Notes under the pieces: model-generated
What the model saw: only the letters and a program-made list of their open reading frames with translations
Database searches by the model: none
Told to the model about the DNA's origin: nothing
Shown: piece by piece, positions 9,869-18,485 of the stretch
Position numbering within the stretch: position 1 is the stretch's first letter
Layout: each line of letters begins with the position of its first letter
Program-made: the position numbers and the translations under genes
Source of the DNA: Sphingobium sp. TKS
GTDB lineage: Bacteria; Pseudomonadota; Alphaproteobacteria; Sphingomonadales; Sphingomonadaceae
DNA length: 64,000 bases
Direction: 5' to 3'
Assembly (NCBI RefSeq): GCF_001563265.1
Contig: NZ_CP005083.1
Coordinates: forward strand, 1,429,001 to 1,493,000

Positions 9869-11277
9869 GCCGGGGACTCCAGATCGGGGAAGCGGTGCTG
9901 CGTCTTGTCCCACGTCAGCGGCTTGCCGATCAGCGATTGGAGATATTGGAAGATCGCGCGCCGGGCAGCCATCATCGCGATGATGTTGGCGATGAGGGTG
10001 CGCGGTATCGCTCCCAGCCCGAAGGTCCAGCCATAGCTCATCCCTGAGAAGATGGCGCGCATCATCATGCGCCAGATCATGAAGCCGAAATTGACCCACA
10101 GCAGCGCTTCGATCACGCGCGAGGGTCTGGGCGCATGGAAGGTGCTGAAGAGGCTTGCCGCCAGCAGCACGCCCCACAGCAGCAGCGCCAGATAGGCCGT
10201 GAACAGGACGAAGGCGGAAAGGGCGGCGCCGCGATCCCGCATGCGCATCCACCATTCGGCGGGTCCGCCCTGCCAGCCCATGCGGTCCCATCCGGCGAGC
10301 GAAATGCCGACCATCCAACGCGCCTTCTGCTTGACGGCATCCTTCAGATTGTCGGGAAAATATTCCTTGGTCGCGACAAGCTGCCCGTCGCTGTCGCGCA
10401 TGCGGACGAACACGCCGCGTCCGCCCATATTGCTGATGCGCAGGCCGACCTCATAATCTTCGGTCAGCGATCCCGGATCAAACGGACCGCCATTGGCTGG
10501 ATTCACCAGCCGCTCCAAAGTTTGCCGCTCGAATGCGCAGGCCACGCCTGCCGATGGCATGGAAGCGCCCATCGCTTCCCGCACCGTCAGAAACTTCCCA
10601 TGACTTTCCGCGAATTCATCGCAATAATGATTGGCAATGGCTTTCGCCCACCAGCCGCCATAACCGGGCAGAGGCAGAACAGGCAGTTGGACGAGCTGAA
10701 ACCTGTCCGTCATCACGTCGAACAGGCGGATTTCGTCGCGATGGACCACATCTTCCGCATCATGCAACGCGACCGCCTTGAAACGGACGCCTGTGCGCAC
10801 TTCCTCCTGCAACATGGTGCGCCAGGCCACGTTCAGGCAATCCGCCTTGGTGGTCGGCCCGTTCCGTTCGTTGACGCACAGGATGAGCCGCTCTTCCCCG
10901 GCAGCCAGAGGCGCGATGGCATCCAATGTCGCCTGATCATTGGGATAGACGCCGACGAAGATGCGATAGTCGCAAGCCCCCCAATTGGCGAGCGCATTGC
11001 GCAGCATCGGCCCGATCACATCGGCTTCCCGCCAGGCGGGGATGAAAATGGCGATACGCCCCGGTTGCGAGGACGCGGGCAAGGTGGCGGTCGTCATGCG
11101 TTGATGGCGGGAATAGACGATCAGCCTGCGCCATAAGCGCCGGCTCAGGAAAACCAAGTCTATGATGAAATCATCGATGCCGCTTATCGTCAGTGCCACC
11201 ACCGCGAAAAGCAGAATTTCATGATGAACCCCCGCCAGAAAGGCGAAGACACTTCCCCCCACGGATTGTGCTCCCAC
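9865..11277 (-). CDS. NfrB-type family 2 glycosyltransferase
   Basis: The membrane glycosyltransferase resembles E. coli NfrB. It has an N-terminal helix followed by TISGIDDFIIDLVFLSRRL, then IAIFIPAWREADVIGPML, the sugar-nucleotide motif GPTTKADCLN, LHDAEDVV, PSAGVACAF, LTEDYEVGLR and KQKARWMVGISLAGWDRMGW. These form the GT-2 A/B domain with a QxxRW-like signature. Two or three membrane helices and a terminal WDKTQHRFP follow. NfrB makes the N4-glycan surface polysaccharide in E. coli and is normally c-di-GMP controlled. The start is uncertain: GTG 11277 (GGGG just upstream) or GTG 11262. Confidence 0.85.
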   Translation of the reverse strand: MGAQSVGGSVFAFLAGVHHEILLFAVVALTISGIDDFIIDLVFLSRRLWRRLIVYSRHQRMTTATLPASSQPGRIAIFIPAWREADVIGPMLRNALANWGACDYRIFVGVYPNDQATLDAIAPLAAGEERLILCVNERNGPTTKADCLNVAWRTMLQEEVRTGVRFKAVALHDAEDVVHRDEIRLFDVMTDRFQLVQLPVLPLPGYGGWWAKAIANHYCDEFAESHGKFLTVREAMGASMPSAGVACAFERQTLERLVNPANGGPFDPGSLTEDYEVGLRISNMGGRGVFVRMRDSDGQLVATKEYFPDNLKDAVKQKARWMVGISLAGWDRMGWQGGPAEWWMRMRDRGAALSAFVLFTAYLALLLWGVLLAASLFSTFHAPRPSRVIEALLWVNFGFMIWRMMMRAIFSGMSYGWTFGLGAIPRTLIANIIAMMAARRAIFQYLQSLIGKPLTWDKTQHRFPDLESPA

Positions 11278-11407
11278 TATCCCCGGGGGGCGGCTATGGC
11301 AGCAAATAATTGATTCTCCAATAGATATTCGTTTCGTTATCGTAATATTTATAAATTTGATCTGTCCGCAACATTTCTTAAAGGATGGCGCCGGGGAGTA
11401 TGTCGCC

Positions 11408-12598
11408 ATGTTGAACCGTCCGCCCTCGGCGTTGCGTGATTTCTTGACCGGTGAAGCCGGCGGCGGTGTCCTGCTGATGCTGGCCGCAGCGATGGCTATG
11501 CTCTTCGCCAATCTGCCGGGAGCGGCTGGGAATTTCTATCATGTCCTGGTCCATGCCGAAATCGGTCCGGAATTGAAGTCCAGCCTTGGCCGCATGACCG
11601 TCCATTCATGGGTCAATGACGGATTGATGGCGATTTTCTTTCTGCTGGTCGGCCTGGAGATCAAGCGGGAGATGATCGACGGAGGCCTTTCGACCTGGGA
11701 ACGCAGGCGATTGCCGTTCATAGCCGCGGCAGCCGGGATGGTTGTCCCGGCCTGTCTCTATCTCGTCTTCGTGGGTGGGCAGTCCCGGTTTTCCAGTGGC
11801 TGGGCCATTCCGGCGGCGACGGACATCGCTTTCGCCATGGGGGTTTTGGCGCTGCTCGGGCGGCGGGTGCCGGCCTCGCTCAAATTGATGCTGACGGCGA
11901 TCGCGATCGTCGATGATATGGGCGCGGTCGCGATCATTGCATTGGTGTATACGCAGAGCATCGATCTTCCGGCTTTGGCGGGCGCCGCGGCAGCGCTTTT
12001 TCTGATGTTCGGGCTCAACCGTCTTGGGGTTCAGAAGCTCACGCCCTATCTGCTGGCTTTTGCGGCCCTATGGTATTTCACCTTGCTGTCGGGCGTGCAT
12101 GCAACGGTGTCCGGCGTGCTGACGGCGATGTTCATTCCGATCAAGCCGACCCCCGGTGCGCCCGATGCCGCCGACAGCCCCCTGCATCGGCTCGAACATG
12201 CCGTGCATCCCTGGAGCGCCTATCTGATCGTGCCGCTTTTCGGCTTCGTGAATGCGGGCGTGTCGCTTGACGGGGCGGCGTTCGCTGCATTGCTCACGCC
12301 CTTGCCGCTGGGCGTGGCCGCCGGTCTGTTCCTGGGGAAGCAGATCGGCATTTTCGGTGGGATCTGGGCCGCTGATCGCTGGCGGCTTGCGGAACGGCCT
12401 GCCGGCGCGAGCTGGGTGCAGGTTTACGGCATGGCGCTTCTTTGCGGTATCGGCTTTACCATGAGCCTCTTCATCGGCACCTTGGCATTCTCCGGCTCTC
12501 CCGCGCTTGTCGAGCAGGCGAAGATCGGCATTCTCGCCGGTTCGCTGCTGTCCGCCGTCGCGGGTTATCTTATTTTGCGAAGCGCAAAGCACTTTTGA
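11408..12598 (+). CDS. nhaA: Na+/H+ antiporter NhaA
   Basis: NhaA exchanges sodium for protons to control pH and salt stress at the inner membrane. The 396-residue protein has about twelve membrane helices. It carries the pore carboxylates in AIPAATDIAFAMGVLALLG and in LTAIAIVDDMGAVAIIA (the adjacent Asp pair is the ion-binding site), plus a GIGFTMSLFIGTLAF segment near the C-terminus. I used ATG 11408, preceded by GGGAG, since it places FLTGEAGGG at the usual distance. An upstream ATG at 11357 in the same frame has no ribosome site. It is transcribed divergently from the glycosyltransferase. Confidence 0.95.
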   Translation: MLNRPPSALRDFLTGEAGGGVLLMLAAAMAMLFANLPGAAGNFYHVLVHAEIGPELKSSLGRMTVHSWVNDGLMAIFFLLVGLEIKREMIDGGLSTWERRRLPFIAAAAGMVVPACLYLVFVGGQSRFSSGWAIPAATDIAFAMGVLALLGRRVPASLKLMLTAIAIVDDMGAVAIIALVYTQSIDLPALAGAAAALFLMFGLNRLGVQKLTPYLLAFAALWYFTLLSGVHATVSGVLTAMFIPIKPTPGAPDAADSPLHRLEHAVHPWSAYLIVPLFGFVNAGVSLDGAAFAALLTPLPLGVAAGLFLGKQIGIFGGIWAADRWRLAERPAGASWVQVYGMALLCGIGFTMSLFIGTLAFSGSPALVEQAKIGILAGSLLSAVAGYLILRSAKHF

Positions 12599-12751
12599 AA
12601 GACGGGATTATCCGCTAGACTGCTCCGCTCATGCGTTGGATGGAATCGCATGGCCATCGGCCCGATGCTATCTTGCGCGTGCCGTAGAGCGACTCGCACT
12701 CGATGCGAACCCCAACCAATCTCTTTAAGCGATCAGGTAGGAGGGTGAAAT

Positions 12752-12931
12752 ATGAATGGGAAGATGGATGTCAACTATCTGCTGCACAGACAGCAAGTTG
12801 CACTGATCCGCGCGCAAATGAGCCGGTCGGCCAAAGGCCGGGAAGCCTATGAAGGCCTCGCGCGCGGCTATACCGATCAGATAGATGCCTACAGGCGCGA
12901 AAATGAAAGGCTGGTCGATCTGGCGCATTAG
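12752..12931 (+). CDS. Small hypothetical protein (59 aa)
   Basis: A short gene with a strong ribosome site (GGAGGG, 7 bases before ATG). The product is hydrophilic and probably helical throughout (LLHRQQVALIRAQMSRS, then YTDQIDAYRRENERL), with no signal peptide or Cys. I do not recognise a family. It stands alone between nhaA and the convergent iron-permease-family gene. Confidence 0.65.
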   Translation: MNGKMDVNYLLHRQQVALIRAQMSRSAKGREAYEGLARGYTDQIDAYRRENERLVDLAH

Positions 12932-12942
12932 CGCGTTGGCGA

Positions 12943-13341
12943 TCACCGCCGCTCGATCAGGCGTTGGATCGATAGGCGGTGCCTTTCGTCGTCGCTGCAT
13001 TCCTTTTCCAGTACCGTCTTGATCCGCTCCAATTCCGCTTCCGTCAGATGCTCGATACCGATGAACTCGTTCCGCGCCGTCGATAGGGCGCGGATCAGTT
13101 CGTCCATCTTCGCCTGAATGGCGGAGCCGTCGCGATTTTGCGCATTCTGGATCAGGAAAACCATCAGAAATGTGACGATTGTCGTGCCGGTGTTGATGAT
13201 GAGCTGCCAGGTGTCGGAATAATGGAAGATCGGCCCGGTCACGATCCATCCCAGGATCACCAACATCGCCAGGATGAAGGCGGCGGGCTGGCCCGACCAG
13301 CTAGCGATTTTATGCGCAAAAGCTGTAAAAATCCTGTCCAT
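12943..13341 (-). CDS. Low-affinity iron permease family protein
   Basis: The 132-residue membrane protein has two helices (PAAFILAMLVILGWIVTGPIF and LIINTGTTIVTFLMVFLIQ) linked by HYSDTWQL, then a cytoplasmic QNAQNRDGSAIQAKMDELIRAL segment. This is the bacterial domain grouped with yeast Fet4 (Iron_permease). In bacteria iron transport by these proteins is largely unproven. The start ATG 13341 lies just before DRIFTAFAHKIA, as in relatives. Upstream in-frame codons to 13623 belong to the overlapping opposite-strand region and are excluded. Confidence 0.8.
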   Translation of the reverse strand: MDRIFTAFAHKIASWSGQPAAFILAMLVILGWIVTGPIFHYSDTWQLIINTGTTIVTFLMVFLIQNAQNRDGSAIQAKMDELIRALSTARNEFIGIEHLTEAELERIKTVLEKECSDDERHRLSIQRLIERR

Positions 13342-13408
13342 CTCTATTTTCTCCGCAGGCGCGGCCCTATTTAGCCTCTGTTCAGCCCATGCTTGCCATG
13401 AAGGACCG

Positions 13409-13741
13409 ATGACGACCATCCCTCTCCGTTCGCTGGCCTGCGGGCTCGGCGCTTCGCTCCTTCTTGCCTCCTGCGCGACGGTGTCGCCCGAATCGCGCCT
13501 GCGCGTCGGGCTGATAGATGCGGGAGTATCGCCCTCCATGGCCGGTTGCATGGCTGAACGGATGGTGGACCGCCTGAGCTTGACGCAGCTTCGCAGGCTC
13601 CAGTCGCTGGCCTCGCTTCGCAAGTCTCACATGGGCGACATGACGGTCGACCGCTTCCTCTACAAAGTCCGCGCGCTGGAGGACCCGGAGATTTTCGCCG
13701 TGACCAGCAAGGCGGCGCTCATCTGCGCCATCGACCGCTGA
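13409..13741 (+). CDS. Putative lipoprotein (110 aa)
   Basis: The product has a signal peptide with a lipobox (LLLASCA; Cys about residue 23), followed by a mostly helical mature part with two more Cys residues (AGCMAER and the late ALICAI). AAGGA lies 3 bases upstream of the ATG. It diverges from the iron-permease-family gene and precedes sucC by 139 bases. I do not recognise the family, and a periplasmic or envelope role is the only inference. Confidence 0.7.
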   Translation: MTTIPLRSLACGLGASLLLASCATVSPESRLRVGLIDAGVSPSMAGCMAERMVDRLSLTQLRRLQSLASLRKSHMGDMTVDRFLYKVRALEDPEIFAVTSKAALICAIDR

Positions 13742-13806
13742 TTTTGCAATAAATCGGCGCATCGCTTCGCAAAGGTTTTGCAATTTTGCAAAGTCGTTTT
13801 GCGAAA
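13742..13806 (+). promoter_or_regulatory. Cluster of TTTGCAAA-like operator sites upstream of sucC
   Basis: Five copies of a short near-palindrome occur in 65 bases: TTTTGCAA (13742-13749), TTCGCAAA (13766-13773), TTTTGCAA (13776-13783), TTTGCAAA (13785-13792) and TTTGCGAAA (13798-13806). The motif TTTGCAAA repeated after a short spacer is the site reported for ScfR/PccR-type acyl-CoA regulators of Rhodobacter propionyl-CoA metabolism. It lies about 75 bases before sucC, a gene at the exit of that pathway, so such a regulator is a reasonable guess. Confidence 0.6.
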
Positions 13807-13880
13807 TCTGCTGGCGTTGCCCGTTTGCCTGTGCTTAGCCGCTGGACATCAAGTTTCAGCGGAAAGGACGGGCGAGCCCC

Positions 13881-15080
13881 ATGAACATCCACGAATATCA
13901 GGCGAAGGAATTGCTGGCGAAATATGGCGCGCCGATCGCCGCCGGCTACGCCGCCTTCTCCGTCGAAGAAGCCGTCGACGCCGCCAAGAAGCTGCCTGGG
14001 CCGCTCTATGTCGTGAAGTCGCAGATCCACGCCGGTGGCCGCGGCAAGGGCAAGTTCAAGGAATTGGCTCCCGAAGCCAAGGGCGGCGTCCGCCTGGCCT
14101 TCAACCTGGACGAAGTGAAGGCCCACGCCACCGACATGCTCGGCAACACGCTGGTCACCATCCAGACCGGCGAAGCGGGCAAGCAGGTCAACCGCCTCTA
14201 TGTCACTGACGGCGCCGACATTGCGAAGGAATTCTACCTCGCTCTGCTGGTCGACCGCGCCAGCAGCCGGATCGCGTTCGTCGTGTCGACCGAAGGCGGC
14301 ATGGACATTGAGGAAGTCGCTCATTCGACTCCCGAAAAGATTCACAGCTTCTCGGTCGATCCCGCGACCGGTTTTCAGCCGCACCATGGCCGTTCGGTCG
14401 CCGCTGCGCTGGGCCTGACCGGCGATCAGGCGAAGCAGGCCGCCAAGGTCGCCTCGTCGCTTTACGCCGCTTTCCTCGACACTGATGCCGAGCAGATCGA
14501 AGTCAATCCGCTGGCGCTGACCGAGCAGGGCAATCTGCTGGTGCTCGACGCCAAGGTCGGCTTCGACGGCAACGCCATGTTCCGCCACAAGGACATCGCC
14601 ACACTGCGCGACCTGACGGAAGAAGATGCGGCGGAAGTCGAAGCTTCGGAATATGACCTCGCCTACATCAAGCTCGACGGCAATATCGGCTGCATGGTGA
14701 ACGGCGCCGGTCTCGCCATGGCGACGATGGACATCATCAAGCTGAATGGCGAATTCCCCGCCAACTTCCTGGACGTCGGTGGCGGCGCTTCCAAGGAGAA
14801 GGTGACCGCGGCCTTCAAGATCATCCTGAAGGATCCGGCGGTGAAGGGCATTCTCGTCAATATCTTCGGTGGCATCATGAAGTGCGACATCATTGCCGAT
14901 GGCATCGTCGCCGCCGCCAAGGAAGTGAATCTGTCGGTTCCGCTGGTCGTCCGCCTGGAAGGCACGAACGTCCAGCAGGGCAAGGACATTCTCGCGGCTT
15001 CGGGCCTGGCCATCGTCCCGGCGGACGATCTGGGCGACGCAGCCAAGAAGATCGTGGCGGAAGTGAGGAAGGCAGCCTGA
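13881..15080 (+). CDS. sucC: Succinyl-CoA synthetase (ADP-forming), beta subunit
   Basis: With SucD this enzyme converts succinyl-CoA, ADP and phosphate to succinate, CoA and ATP in the TCA cycle. The 399-residue length is standard. It begins [16 protein letters not shown], has an ATP-grasp domain ([18 protein letters not shown]) and a CoA-ligase domain with [12 protein letters not shown] and [24 protein letters not shown] sits upstream. Unusually, sucD does not follow; etfB does, about 110 bases downstream. A set of TTTGCAAA-like sites precedes the gene and may tie it to propionate or acyl-CoA status. Confidence 0.97.
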   Translation: MNIHEYQAKELLAKYGAPIAAGYAAFSVEEAVDAAKKLPGPLYVVKSQIHAGGRGKGKFKELAPEAKGGVRLAFNLDEVKAHATDMLGNTLVTIQTGEAGKQVNRLYVTDGADIAKEFYLALLVDRASSRIAFVVSTEGGMDIEEVAHSTPEKIHSFSVDPATGFQPHHGRSVAAALGLTGDQAKQAAKVASSLYAAFLDTDAEQIEVNPLALTEQGNLLVLDAKVGFDGNAMFRHKDIATLRDLTEEDAAEVEASEYDLAYIKLDGNIGCMVNGAGLAMATMDIIKLNGEFPANFLDVGGGASKEKVTAAFKIILKDPAVKGILVNIFGGIMKCDIIADGIVAAAKEVNLSVPLVVRLEGTNVQQGKDILAASGLAIVPADDLGDAAKKIVAEVRKAA

Positions 15081-15193
15081 CGCAGCTTTTCGCCTGAACA
15101 AGACACCAAAGGGTGCGGGTGGTCCGGAAACGGGCTGCCCGCGCCCGCGTTCGCATTTGCGGGCTTGGCGTGAATGAAGGAAGGATGTTGGAA

Positions 15194-15943
15194 ATGAAGA
15201 TCCTTGTGCCCGTGAAACGGGTGATAGATTATAATGTGAAGCCGCGTGTGAAGGCCGATGGGACGGGCGTTGATCTGGCGAACGTCAAGATGTCGATGAA
15301 CCCGTTCGATGAAATCGCGGTCGAGGAAGCCATTCGCCTGAAGGAAAAGGGCGTTGCGACCGAGATCATCGCGGTGTCGATCGGCGTTGCCAAGGCGCAG
15401 GAAACGCTGCGCACGGCGCTGGCGATGGGCGCGGACCGGGCGATCCTGATCCAGACCGATGATGAAGTCGAACCGCTGGGCGTGGCCAAGCTGCTCGCCA
15501 AGGTGCAGGAAGAGGAAGGCGCTGGCCTGATCATCCTGGGCAAGCAGGCGATCGATGACGACAGCAACCAGACCGGCCAGATGCTGGCGGCGCTGCTCGG
15601 TCTGCCGCAGGGCACTTTCGCCAGCAAGATCGAGGTCGAGGGTGACAAGGTCAGTGTGACTCGCGAAGTCGATGGCGGCCTGGAGACGGTGAAGCTCAAC
15701 GTCCCGGCGATCGTCACCACCGACCTGCGTTTGAACGAGCCGCGCTATGCCTCGCTGCCCAACATCATGAAGGCGAAGTCCAAGCCGCTCGCGAACAAAA
15801 CGCCCGCCGACTATGGCGTGGATATCTCGCCGCGTCTGGAGACGCTCAAGGTTGCCGAACCGCCCAAGCGTTCGGCTGGCGTGAAGGTGGCCGATGTCGA
15901 TGAACTGGTCGCGAAGCTCAAGGCTCTGGGAGTTGCCGCATGA
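15194..15943 (+). CDS. etfB: Electron transfer flavoprotein, beta subunit
   Basis: ETF accepts electrons from acyl-CoA and other dehydrogenases and passes them to ETF-ubiquinone oxidoreductase. The 249-residue beta subunit starts [19 protein letters not shown], has the AMP-binding region ([22 protein letters not shown] and [20 protein letters not shown]) and ends with the usual helical tail. I chose ATG 15194, with AAGG nine bases upstream, over ATG 15185, which has no spacer to the ribosome site. Its stop overlaps etfA by 4 bp, giving equal translation of the subunits. Confidence 0.97.
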   Translation: MKILVPVKRVIDYNVKPRVKADGTGVDLANVKMSMNPFDEIAVEEAIRLKEKGVATEIIAVSIGVAKAQETLRTALAMGADRAILIQTDDEVEPLGVAKLLAKVQEEEGAGLIILGKQAIDDDSNQTGQMLAALLGLPQGTFASKIEVEGDKVSVTREVDGGLETVKLNVPAIVTTDLRLNEPRYASLPNIMKAKSKPLANKTPADYGVDISPRLETLKVAEPPKRSAGVKVADVDELVAKLKALGVAA

Positions 15944-16869
15944 AAACGCTTGTGTGGGTTGAACATGAGGGCGGCGCCGTCAAGGACGCGACCCTTTCCG
16001 CCGTCACCGCCGCTGGCAAGCTGGGTGAAGTGCATCTGCTGGTCGCTGGCGCCGGCGTCGGCGGCGTGGCCGAGGAAGCCGCGAAGATCGCGGGAGTGGG
16101 CAAGGTCCATGTTGCGGATGACGCCGCTTTCGGCCATGCGCTGCCCGAGAATGTCGCGCCGCTGATCGTCGAGCTGATGGGCCACCATGACGCCTTCGTC
16201 GCGCCCGCCACCAGCAACGGCAAGAATATCGCGCCCCGCGTTGCCGCCCTGCTCGACGTGATGCAGATCAGCGACATTCTTTCGGTCGAGAGCGAAGACA
16301 GCTTCACCCGTCCGATCTATGCCGGCAACGCGATCGCGACCGTCAAGTCGAAGGACGCCAAGAAGGTCATCACCGTGCGCGGTACGGCCTTCGAGAAGGC
16401 GGCCCGTGAAGGCGGTTCGGGTGCGGTGGAAGCCGTGTCCTCGACCGGGGACAAGGGGATTTCCTCCTTCGTCGGCGCGGAGATCGCCAAGTTGGAGCGT
16501 CCGGAACTGACCTCGGCCAAGATCATCGTGTCGGGCGGCCGTGCGCTCAAGGATGGCGAGACGTTCGAGGCGACGATCTTCCCGCTGGCGGACAAGCTGG
16601 GCGCGGCGGTCGGTGCGAGCCGCGCCGCTGTCGACGCAGGCTATGTGCCGAACGACTATCAGGTCGGGCAGACCGGCAAGATCGTGGCTCCCGAGGTGTA
16701 CATCGCCGTTGGTATCTCGGGCGCGATCCAGCATCTGGCGGGGATGAAGGACTCGAAGACCATCATCGCCATCAACAAGGATGAGGATGCCCCGATCTTC
16801 CAGGTGGCCGACATCGGCCTGGTGGGGGATCTCTTCAAGATCGTCCCCGAACTGGTCGAAAAGCTCTGA
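15940..16869 (+). CDS. etfA: Electron transfer flavoprotein, alpha subunit
   Basis: The 309-residue alpha subunit carries the FAD site. The C-terminal domain has the signature [14 protein letters not shown] and then [46 protein letters not shown] split across the last third. It forms the heterodimer with EtfB, translated from the overlapping upstream gene. A strong intrinsic terminator follows 30 bases after the stop, closing the etfBA (perhaps sucC-etfBA) unit. Confidence 0.97.
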   Translation: MKTLVWVEHEGGAVKDATLSAVTAAGKLGEVHLLVAGAGVGGVAEEAAKIAGVGKVHVADDAAFGHALPENVAPLIVELMGHHDAFVAPATSNGKNIAPRVAALLDVMQISDILSVESEDSFTRPIYAGNAIATVKSKDAKKVITVRGTAFEKAAREGGSGAVEAVSSTGDKGISSFVGAEIAKLERPELTSAKIIVSGGRALKDGETFEATIFPLADKLGAAVGASRAAVDAGYVPNDYQVGQTGKIVAPEVYIAVGISGAIQHLAGMKDSKTIIAINKDEDAPIFQVADIGLVGDLFKIVPELVEKL

Positions 16870-16899
16870 AAATCATTGCCCCATAATAGGGTTTGAAGA

Positions 16900-16929
16900 G
16901 GGCGCGGGCTTTGAGTCCGCGCCCTTTTT
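16900..16929 (+). terminator. Intrinsic terminator after etfA
   Basis: GGGCGCGG (16900-16907) pairs with CCGCGCCC (16917-16924) and is followed directly by five T residues. It is a textbook Rho-independent terminator. Confidence 0.88.
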
Positions 16930-16939
16930 GGTGCCCGCC

Positions 16940-17284
16940 TTATTCGCAGCGGACGTCGCTCTTGTCGATAGCTCGCCCCGCCAGCGCGCCGCCAGCGCCG
17001 CCCAGGATCGTGCCCAGCGTCTTGGAACCGCCCGGAGCGATGATGTTGCCCAATACGCCGCCCGCTATGGCGCCGACGATGGTGCCGGTGGTGCCGTCGT
17101 CGCGCTTACAATAATAGCGGCCGTCATTGTCGCGATAGATATAGTCATTGTCACCGATCGGGCGGCCGCTGGTGCGCTGGCCATAGGTGGGACGGTCGTA
17201 GCCATAACGGTTGCCGTCGCCATCGGAAACGCAGGCCGTCAAGGGCAGTGCAAGCAGCGCGGCTGCCAATAGGGGGGTGCGCAT
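16940..17284 (-). CDS. Glycine-zipper 2TM-type lipoprotein
   Basis: The 114-residue protein has a lipobox signal ([11 protein letters not shown]; Cys18). A Tyr/Arg/Gly-rich linker and a [11 protein letters not shown] segment follow. The C-terminal glycine zipper ([20 protein letters not shown], then [18 protein letters not shown]) matches the SlyB/Rickettsia 17-kDa outer-membrane lipoprotein fold. It is probably anchored in the outer membrane and has a structural role. It converges on etfA. Confidence 0.85.
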   Translation of the reverse strand: MRTPLLAAALLALPLTACVSDGDGNRYGYDRPTYGQRTSGRPIGDNDYIYRDNDGRYYCKRDDGTTGTIVGAIAGGVLGNIIAPGGSKTLGTILGGAGGALAGRAIDKSDVRCE

Positions 17285-17457
17285 GGTTTTTCTCTCCTCA
17301 TTTTATCCCTGCTTTGGGATTAACCCGCCTGAGAACCAGAAGTTGCGCAAAATAGTCCGCCCGCCGCGGCCACCCGAAAGGGGGAAGGGCAACCGGGCGG
17401 GCAGGGAAGCCAGCGGCGAGGGGGTGTTTGGCCGCTGGGAAATCATTTTGGCTGGCG

Positions 17458-17679
17458 TCAGGACACCAATGGCGCGCTGCGCGCGCTATGGGTCGCAGGG
17501 GACGCGAGGTTCGTGTTGGCGTCCAGGGAGGTTTCGCCTTCGCGGCGCTTGTCGAGGTCGGTCCTGGCCTGGTTGTAGCGGGCCACGAGGTCGTCCTTGA
17601 ACTCGGTCAGCTTGCCTTCGTCATAGAGTTTCTTGCCGACATAGCCGGCGATCGCGCCGAAGATCAGGGTGCGGATCAT
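17458..17679 (-). CDS. Small membrane-associated hypothetical protein (73 aa)
   Basis: ATG 17679 is preceded by a good ribosome site (AAGGAGAC). The N-terminus is one hydrophobic stretch with glycines (IRTLIFGAIAGYVGKKLYDEG), followed by a charged helical region (EFKDDLVARYNQARTDLDKR) and a Ser/Thr/Ala tail. I do not recognise a named family. It is one of several small minus-strand genes from 16.9 to 18.3 kb, each with its own ribosome site. Confidence 0.6.
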   Translation of the reverse strand: MIRTLIFGAIAGYVGKKLYDEGKLTEFKDDLVARYNQARTDLDKRREGETSLDANTNLASPATHSARSAPLVS

Positions 17680-17835
17680 GGGATAGTCTCCTTGTTCCGG
17701 GTGGATTTGCAAGGATAACATAGCCCGTAAGGATCGGTTCCGGAGCCGTGCGGCAGAGCGAGCGGGGCGGTCGATGCAAGGAGCAGGGCGCGCAGGCGGC
17801 GTTGGTCGGATGGGATAAGGCGAGGAGCGGCGCGT

Positions 17836-18018
17836 TCAGATCGCGGCTGCGGCAGCCTCGCGGCGGGCGCGGCTGCGGTCGACGAATTCCTGCCGCTGCG
17901 CCATGATGATGAAGGCGGCTTCCGAACGGAGGCAGCGTTGACGAACATTGTCCAGAGTGGTGGCGTCGGCTTCGCTCCGGGCCTGACTGGCGAGGGCGCG
18001 GAAATCGGGATTGGCCAT
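17836..18018 (-). CDS. Small hypothetical protein (60 aa)
   Basis: The short, strongly charged, probably helical protein (FRALASQARSEADATTLDN, then QRQEFVDRSRARREAAAA) contains one Cys and no membrane segment. AAGGAGCG lies 6 bases before ATG 18018. No family is recognised. It lies just downstream of the cold-shock gene on the same strand and might be cotranscribed with it. Confidence 0.55.
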   Translation of the reverse strand: MANPDFRALASQARSEADATTLDNVRQRCLRSEAAFIIMAQRQEFVDRSRARREAAAAAI

Positions 18019-18081
18019 GAGACGCTCCTTGGAAAAGGGGCGGGCGCCATGCGAAACGGCGCCCGTCCTGTCAGCAGCGCA

Positions 18082-18294
18082 TTATTCTGCGTGCTGGATA
18101 TTCACCGCCGCCATCTTGCCGCGCTTGTCCTGCTCCAGATCATAGGAGACGCGGTCCTTTTCGCGCAGCGTGGCGAGGCCAGCGCGCTCGACGGCGGAGA
18201 TGTGGACGAAGGCGTCCGGGCTGCCGTCATCGGGGGCGATGAAGCCATAGCCCTTGTCGGCGTTGAAGAATTTGACGGTTCCGACGATGCTCAT
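18082..18294 (-). CDS. Cold-shock protein, CspA family
   Basis: This is a 70-residue single cold-shock domain that binds single-stranded RNA or DNA and melts mRNA structure. The RNP1 motif KGYGFI and RNP2 motif DAFVHISAV are intact, and the start GTVKFFNADKGYG is canonical. It is a stand-alone gene with about 190 bases of non-coding sequence upstream on its strand, which may hold the long regulated 5' UTR usual for csp mRNAs. Confidence 0.95.
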   Translation of the reverse strand: MSIVGTVKFFNADKGYGFIAPDDGSPDAFVHISAVERAGLATLREKDRVSYDLEQDKRGKMAAVNIQHAE

Positions 18295-18485
18295 TTGGGT
18301 AGTTTCCTTCTTTCACGCGGCGCGTCCAACGTGGACGGGCCGGTTGCTAGAGGGGCAGGGAAAGAAGGAGTTTGGTGCCGCAAAGCGCCGAAGACCGTCG
18401 ATTTGCGACTGTAGCATCGGCGTATGTAAGCGCTTTGGGGCGAAATAGCAAATTTGGCCCAAAGCAAAGCCGCGCCGGGCAGCCA

